Of a DNA stretch of 64,000 nucleotides, positions 60,897 to 64,000 are shown piece after piece. The translations under genes and the position numbers were made by a program. The stretch spans positions 186,001 to 250,000 of the forward strand of contig VXTP01000006.1 in the NCBI GenBank assembly GCA_009837395.1, read 5' to 3'. The notes beneath the pieces were generated by a model. The model saw nothing but the letters and a program-made list of their open reading frames with translations, searched no databases and was not told the origin of the DNA. Position 1 is the stretch's first letter, and each line of letters starts with the position of its first letter. The stretch comes from Gemmatimonadota bacterium (GTDB taxonomy: Bacteria; JAAXHH01).

Positions 60897-63026
60897 ATGC
60901 GCATTGTTGAACGGTTCAAGAACCTGCCCGCCGGAGAATCCCTGGTCATCGCCGGCGTGGGCCAGTGCGCAGGTGATCCGGCAAAAGGGGCCGACGCCGG
61001 TTGGCCCATGGGCGTGGCGCGCCGACCGGCCGGCGACCTGGTCGTGATCGACTACCAGTGGCACCGCATCTGGCGCATCGATCGCGACGGGATCCTCCAC
61101 GCCTTTGCCGGGGACGGCGTCGCGGGCGACTCGGGCGACGGCGGTCCGGCCGCCGAAGCGCGGTTCCGTCATCCCCATGACCTGTACCAGGACCGCCACG
61201 GCAACCTGTATCTCTCCGACCTGGGCAACCACACGATCCGCCGCATCGATTACGAGACCGGGATCATCACCCGCGTCGCCGGCAACGGGGCGATCGGCCG
61301 GGGCGGCGACGGCGGTCCGGCGGTGGACGCGGAGCTGGACTGCACATGTGGCGTGGCCGTGGACCGGGATGGCAACGTGTACCTGTCCAGCGAGTGGACG
61401 AACAACATCCGGCGTATCGACGCGCGGACCGGAATCGTAGAGACCGTCTTCGGCCATCACGCCCGGCATTACCCCTCAGAGCGGGGAGAAAGCCGGCCTT
61501 ACGGGGGACCCGGACTGAGCCTGGGAGGGTACCATGGCGACGGCGGCCCGGCCCGTGACGCGGGGTTCTATCACCCGGAACACCTCGCCTTCGATTCCCG
61601 GGGCGACCTGTACGTGTGCGACAATTCCAACGACCGGGTGCGCAGGATCGACATGCAGTCGGGGATCATCGACACGGTCCTGGGCAACGGCCAGCGCGCG
61701 TCCAACGGCGACGGCGGTCCGGCAGCAGAGGCGAGCACGCTCATGCCGGACGCCATCTGCCTGGACGCCCACGACAATCTCTACGTCGGCGAGAAATACG
61801 GTTTCCGGGTGCGCAAGGTGGAGCGCGAGACCGGTATCGTACGGACGCTGGCCGGTACCGGTGAACCGGGATTCGGCGAGGAAGGGCTGCACGGTTCAGT
61901 CACCCGGTGCAATTCCGTGGAAGCGGGGATCTTTGCGGACCCGGACGGCACGGTGTTCTGGGGTGACTGTTCCGGCCGGCTGCGCCGCTGCGACGGCGCT
62001 ACCGGCATCGTCACCACGGTCCTGGGCGGCACCACGGTGCACGACGGCGAGTTCGCCACGGCAGGCTTCCTGAACGGGCCCGGCGGTCTGTCGGTCGGTC
62101 CCGACGGCACATTGGTTGTCGCGGACGTCTGGAACCAGCGCATCCGGGCCATCGACCCGGAAACCGGGGTGATCCGGACGATCGCGGGAACGGGCGCACG
62201 GGCCTACGGAGGCGACGGCGGTCCGGCGGTCGATGCTCATCTCGGCAACCCCCACGACGTGTCCGTGGACCGCTCCGGCCGGGTGGTCATCGCCGATACC
62301 CGCCACGGCCACGTGCGGCGCGTGGACCGGGACGGCGTGATCCGAAACGTCGCGGGCGCGGCCTTCAAGTGGGACAAGGGCGACGGCGGTCCGGCTCTGA
62401 GCGCGTGCCTGATGCACGTCCTTTCGGTGACCCACGGCCCCGATGACGACATATACATCGGCGACGCCGGCTGTGGCCGAATCCGGCGCATTGATGCCGG
62501 AACCGGTATCATCACCACGGTGGCAGGCATCGGCCTGCACGGGTATTCGGGTGACGGCGGCCCGGCGACCCAGGCGCGAATCGGTTCGCCCACGGCCATC
62601 AGCGTCGATGGGTCCGGGCACCTGTACTTCGCCGATGACCGTTACCATGTGATCCGGCGGGTGGATGGGGAATCCGGGATCATTACCACCGTGGCGGGCA
62701 CGGCAAACGAGGGCTTTTCGCCCGACGGGTCGCGGGCTTCGCAGGCCGCAATTTCTTCGCCCCGGGGTCTGGCCCTCAACGTGCGGGGATGCGTGTACTT
62801 CTCCGATTCGGGCAACAACCGGGTGCGTCGCATCGCGGAAAACGGCGCGCTCGAGACGGTGGTCGGCAGCGGGGACTACGGCGACTATAGCGACAACGAC
62901 CGTCCGGTGCCCGCAACGGAATCACCCTTGAATGAGCCCCATGGCCTTTGTTTCTTTGGAGACGATTTCCTTATCGTCAGCGATCATGGCAACAACCGGT
63001 TGAAGGCCGTCCGGATTGGCGATTGA
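60897..63026 (+). CDS. Large NHL-repeat propeller protein
   Basis: A 709-residue protein of about ten or more NHL-type blades. GDGGPA-containing turns followed by HPHDL/DLYLSDxxNxxIRRID strands repeat every 55-60 residues (for example GNHTIRRIDYETGII, NDRVRRIDMQSGII, NQRIRAIDPETGVI). No signal peptide is obvious and no enzyme motif is visible. Such propellers bind proteins or ligands. It is 113 bp upstream of the dehydratase and could be co-expressed. Confidence 0.85.
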   Translation: MRIVERFKNLPAGESLVIAGVGQCAGDPAKGADAGWPMGVARRPAGDLVVIDYQWHRIWRIDRDGILHAFAGDGVAGDSGDGGPAAEARFRHPHDLYQDRHGNLYLSDLGNHTIRRIDYETGIITRVAGNGAIGRGGDGGPAVDAELDCTCGVAVDRDGNVYLSSEWTNNIRRIDARTGIVETVFGHHARHYPSERGESRPYGGPGLSLGGYHGDGGPARDAGFYHPEHLAFDSRGDLYVCDNSNDRVRRIDMQSGIIDTVLGNGQRASNGDGGPAAEASTLMPDAICLDAHDNLYVGEKYGFRVRKVERETGIVRTLAGTGEPGFGEEGLHGSVTRCNSVEAGIFADPDGTVFWGDCSGRLRRCDGATGIVTTVLGGTTVHDGEFATAGFLNGPGGLSVGPDGTLVVADVWNQRIRAIDPETGVIRTIAGTGARAYGGDGGPAVDAHLGNPHDVSVDRSGRVVIADTRHGHVRRVDRDGVIRNVAGAAFKWDKGDGGPALSACLMHVLSVTHGPDDDIYIGDAGCGRIRRIDAGTGIITTVAGIGLHGYSGDGGPATQARIGSPTAISVDGSGHLYFADDRYHVIRRVDGESGIITTVAGTANEGFSPDGSRASQAAISSPRGLALNVRGCVYFSDSGNNRVRRIAENGALETVVGSGDYGDYSDNDRPVPATESPLNEPHGLCFFGDDFLIVSDHGNNRLKAVRIGD

Positions 63027-63139
63027 GTGGGGATGCCGGTGGCGTGTCGGCCATTGAGCACGTGATGGCGGTATGGAAGACGGCCCACGTAGCACGCGAC
63101 CTGAAGCCCCGATGAACCCAGAACCAGACAGGAGAAGGA

Positions 63140-64000
63140 ATGAAGATTACCGAGATAAAGACCGCTGATGTGAAGGTGTCGTCCGGATACACGTACCACT
63201 ACGTCCGCGTATACACCGATGAGGGTGTTTACGGTACGGGGGAGACCAGTCACGTCGACCCCGGCTGGCGGGATTCTACCCGCCACATGGCGAAGATGAT
63301 CATCGGCATGGACCCCCGCGACGTGGACGCCTGCTTCGAACACATCCGCCGAAGATACATTTTCATGGGTGGCGCGGGCGGCACCTCCATATCGGCGCTG
63401 ACCGGCATCGAGATCGCGCTCTGGGACCTCGCCGGCAAGGCCCAGGGCGTACCGGTATACCGACTCCTGGGCGGCAAGTTCCGGGACCGGGTCAGGCTGT
63501 ACGTGGACAGCGCGCACGCCGACTACAACGAGCGCGCCGCGGAGGTGAAGGAACGGGGTTTCACGGCGATCAAGTTCGATCTCGACGATGCGCAGAACCC
63601 CCACAAACTGGACCCCTGGAACTGGTCGGTCACGCCCGACGAACTGAAATCGCTCGTGGACCAGGCCTACGCGATCCGGGAGGGGATCGGTCCGTCCCTC
63701 GACCTGGCCATCGATCTGCACGGCCGGTACGACGCGACGGCCGGGATGAAGATGGCCCATGAATTCGAGCCGCTGAACCTCCTGTGGCTCGAGGAACCGG
63801 TGCCGCCGGAGAACATCGATGCCCTGGCCAAGATCACCCGGGCGACAGGGACGCCCATCTGTGTCGGCGAGAACCTCTATCTCCGCCATGGATTCAGGGA
63901 CCTGCTTCAGCAGCAGGCCGCCGACATCATCATGCCGGATATCTCGAAGTGCGGGGGCCTGTCGGAATGCAGGAAGATCGCGAACATGGCCGAGATGTAC
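63140..64000 (+). CDS. Galactonate dehydratase-like enolase-superfamily enzyme, 3' cut by the window
   Basis: A partial protein, first 287 residues. Start ATG 63140 follows GGAGAAGG. Layout is of mandelate racemase/enolase dehydratases: MKITEIKTADVKV, FTAIKFDLDD (Lys region near 150), AIDLHGRYD (metal Asp near 193), WLEEPVPPEN (near 217), CVGENLYLR (near 243) and PDISKCGG near 272. DLHGR and GENLYLR resemble D-galactonate dehydratase (DFHGR, GERLYSR). It removes water from an aldonic acid; the stop codon is beyond 64000. Confidence 0.88.
   Translation, partial: MKITEIKTADVKVSSGYTYHYVRVYTDEGVYGTGETSHVDPGWRDSTRHMAKMIIGMDPRDVDACFEHIRRRYIFMGGAGGTSISALTGIEIALWDLAGKAQGVPVYRLLGGKFRDRVRLYVDSAHADYNERAAEVKERGFTAIKFDLDDAQNPHKLDPWNWSVTPDELKSLVDQAYAIREGIGPSLDLAIDLHGRYDATAGMKMAHEFEPLNLLWLEEPVPPENIDALAKITRATGTPICVGENLYLRHGFRDLLQQQAADIIMPDISKCGGLSECRKIANMAEMY

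Overview
The window is a high-GC (by eye about 60-65%), gene-dense stretch of a Gram-negative, aerobic bacterium. Outer-membrane porins, lipoproteins and a signal peptidase indicate the envelope type, and a heme A synthase (CtaA) indicates aerobic respiration. Enolase-superfamily sugar-acid dehydratases, Gfo/Idh/MocA and TIM-barrel isomerase proteins, phytanoyl-CoA dioxygenase, NHL propellers and an ASPIC/FG-GAP protein together resemble uncultivated marine or sponge-associated lineages such as Latescibacterota or Poribacteria. This placement is inference; no rRNA gene is present.

Layout. 0-11 kb: a truncated ASPIC/FG-GAP protein, a zinc alcohol dehydrogenase, a LysRS/EpmA-type ligase, a lipoprotein sorbosone-dehydrogenase-like propeller, mutL, a lipase, an RsbW-like ATPase, a threonine aldolase and a Sua5/YrdC protein. 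11-19.7 kb: two tandem porins behind a good promoter, a CLC channel with a Gln-Ala-Gly insertion, a diiron ferritin-like protein, two cupin-type proteins, a desaturase and a TPR protein with a terminator. 19.9-27 kb: peptide-binding protein, class III aminotransferase, sugar isomerase/oxidoreductase pair, nucleotidyltransferase, DUF6702-like protein and a lipoprotein. 27-36 kb: M1 peptidase, signal peptidase, collagen-like lipoprotein, Bax-inhibitor protein, GroES-like/NAT pair, CoA transferase, arginase-like protein and tRNA-Trp. 36-44 kb: ctaA, PhyH, enolase-superfamily enzyme, epimerase, SDR, NHL propeller and a DUF3311/SSS symporter pair. 59.4-64 kb: MalY-type lyase, a large NHL propeller and a galactonate-dehydratase-like enzyme cut by the window end.

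The exceptional region is 44.0-59.2 kb, a RiPP (NHLP/TOMM) biosynthetic island. A plus-strand precursor has a nitrile-hydratase-type leader and a five-residue predicted core, LCCCW. A convergent minus-strand series encodes a flavin-dependent tryptophan-halogenase-like enzyme, a short secretion protein, two NHLM-type ABC transporters (the first with a C39 leader peptidase), an NHLP leader domain fused to a squalene-cyclase-like alpha-toroid, an AlkB-type membrane diiron hydroxylase fused to a degenerate GlnE-like adenylyltransferase, a fused leader-binding/YcaO cyclodehydratase, and an unrecognised 372-residue protein. A working model (inference) is that YcaO converts the three cysteines to thiazolines, the halogenase acts on the C-terminal tryptophan, and the C39 transporter cuts after Ser-Ala-Gly and exports a very small metallophore-like or toxic peptide. 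No azoline dehydrogenase is seen. The two fusion proteins are the most novel components.
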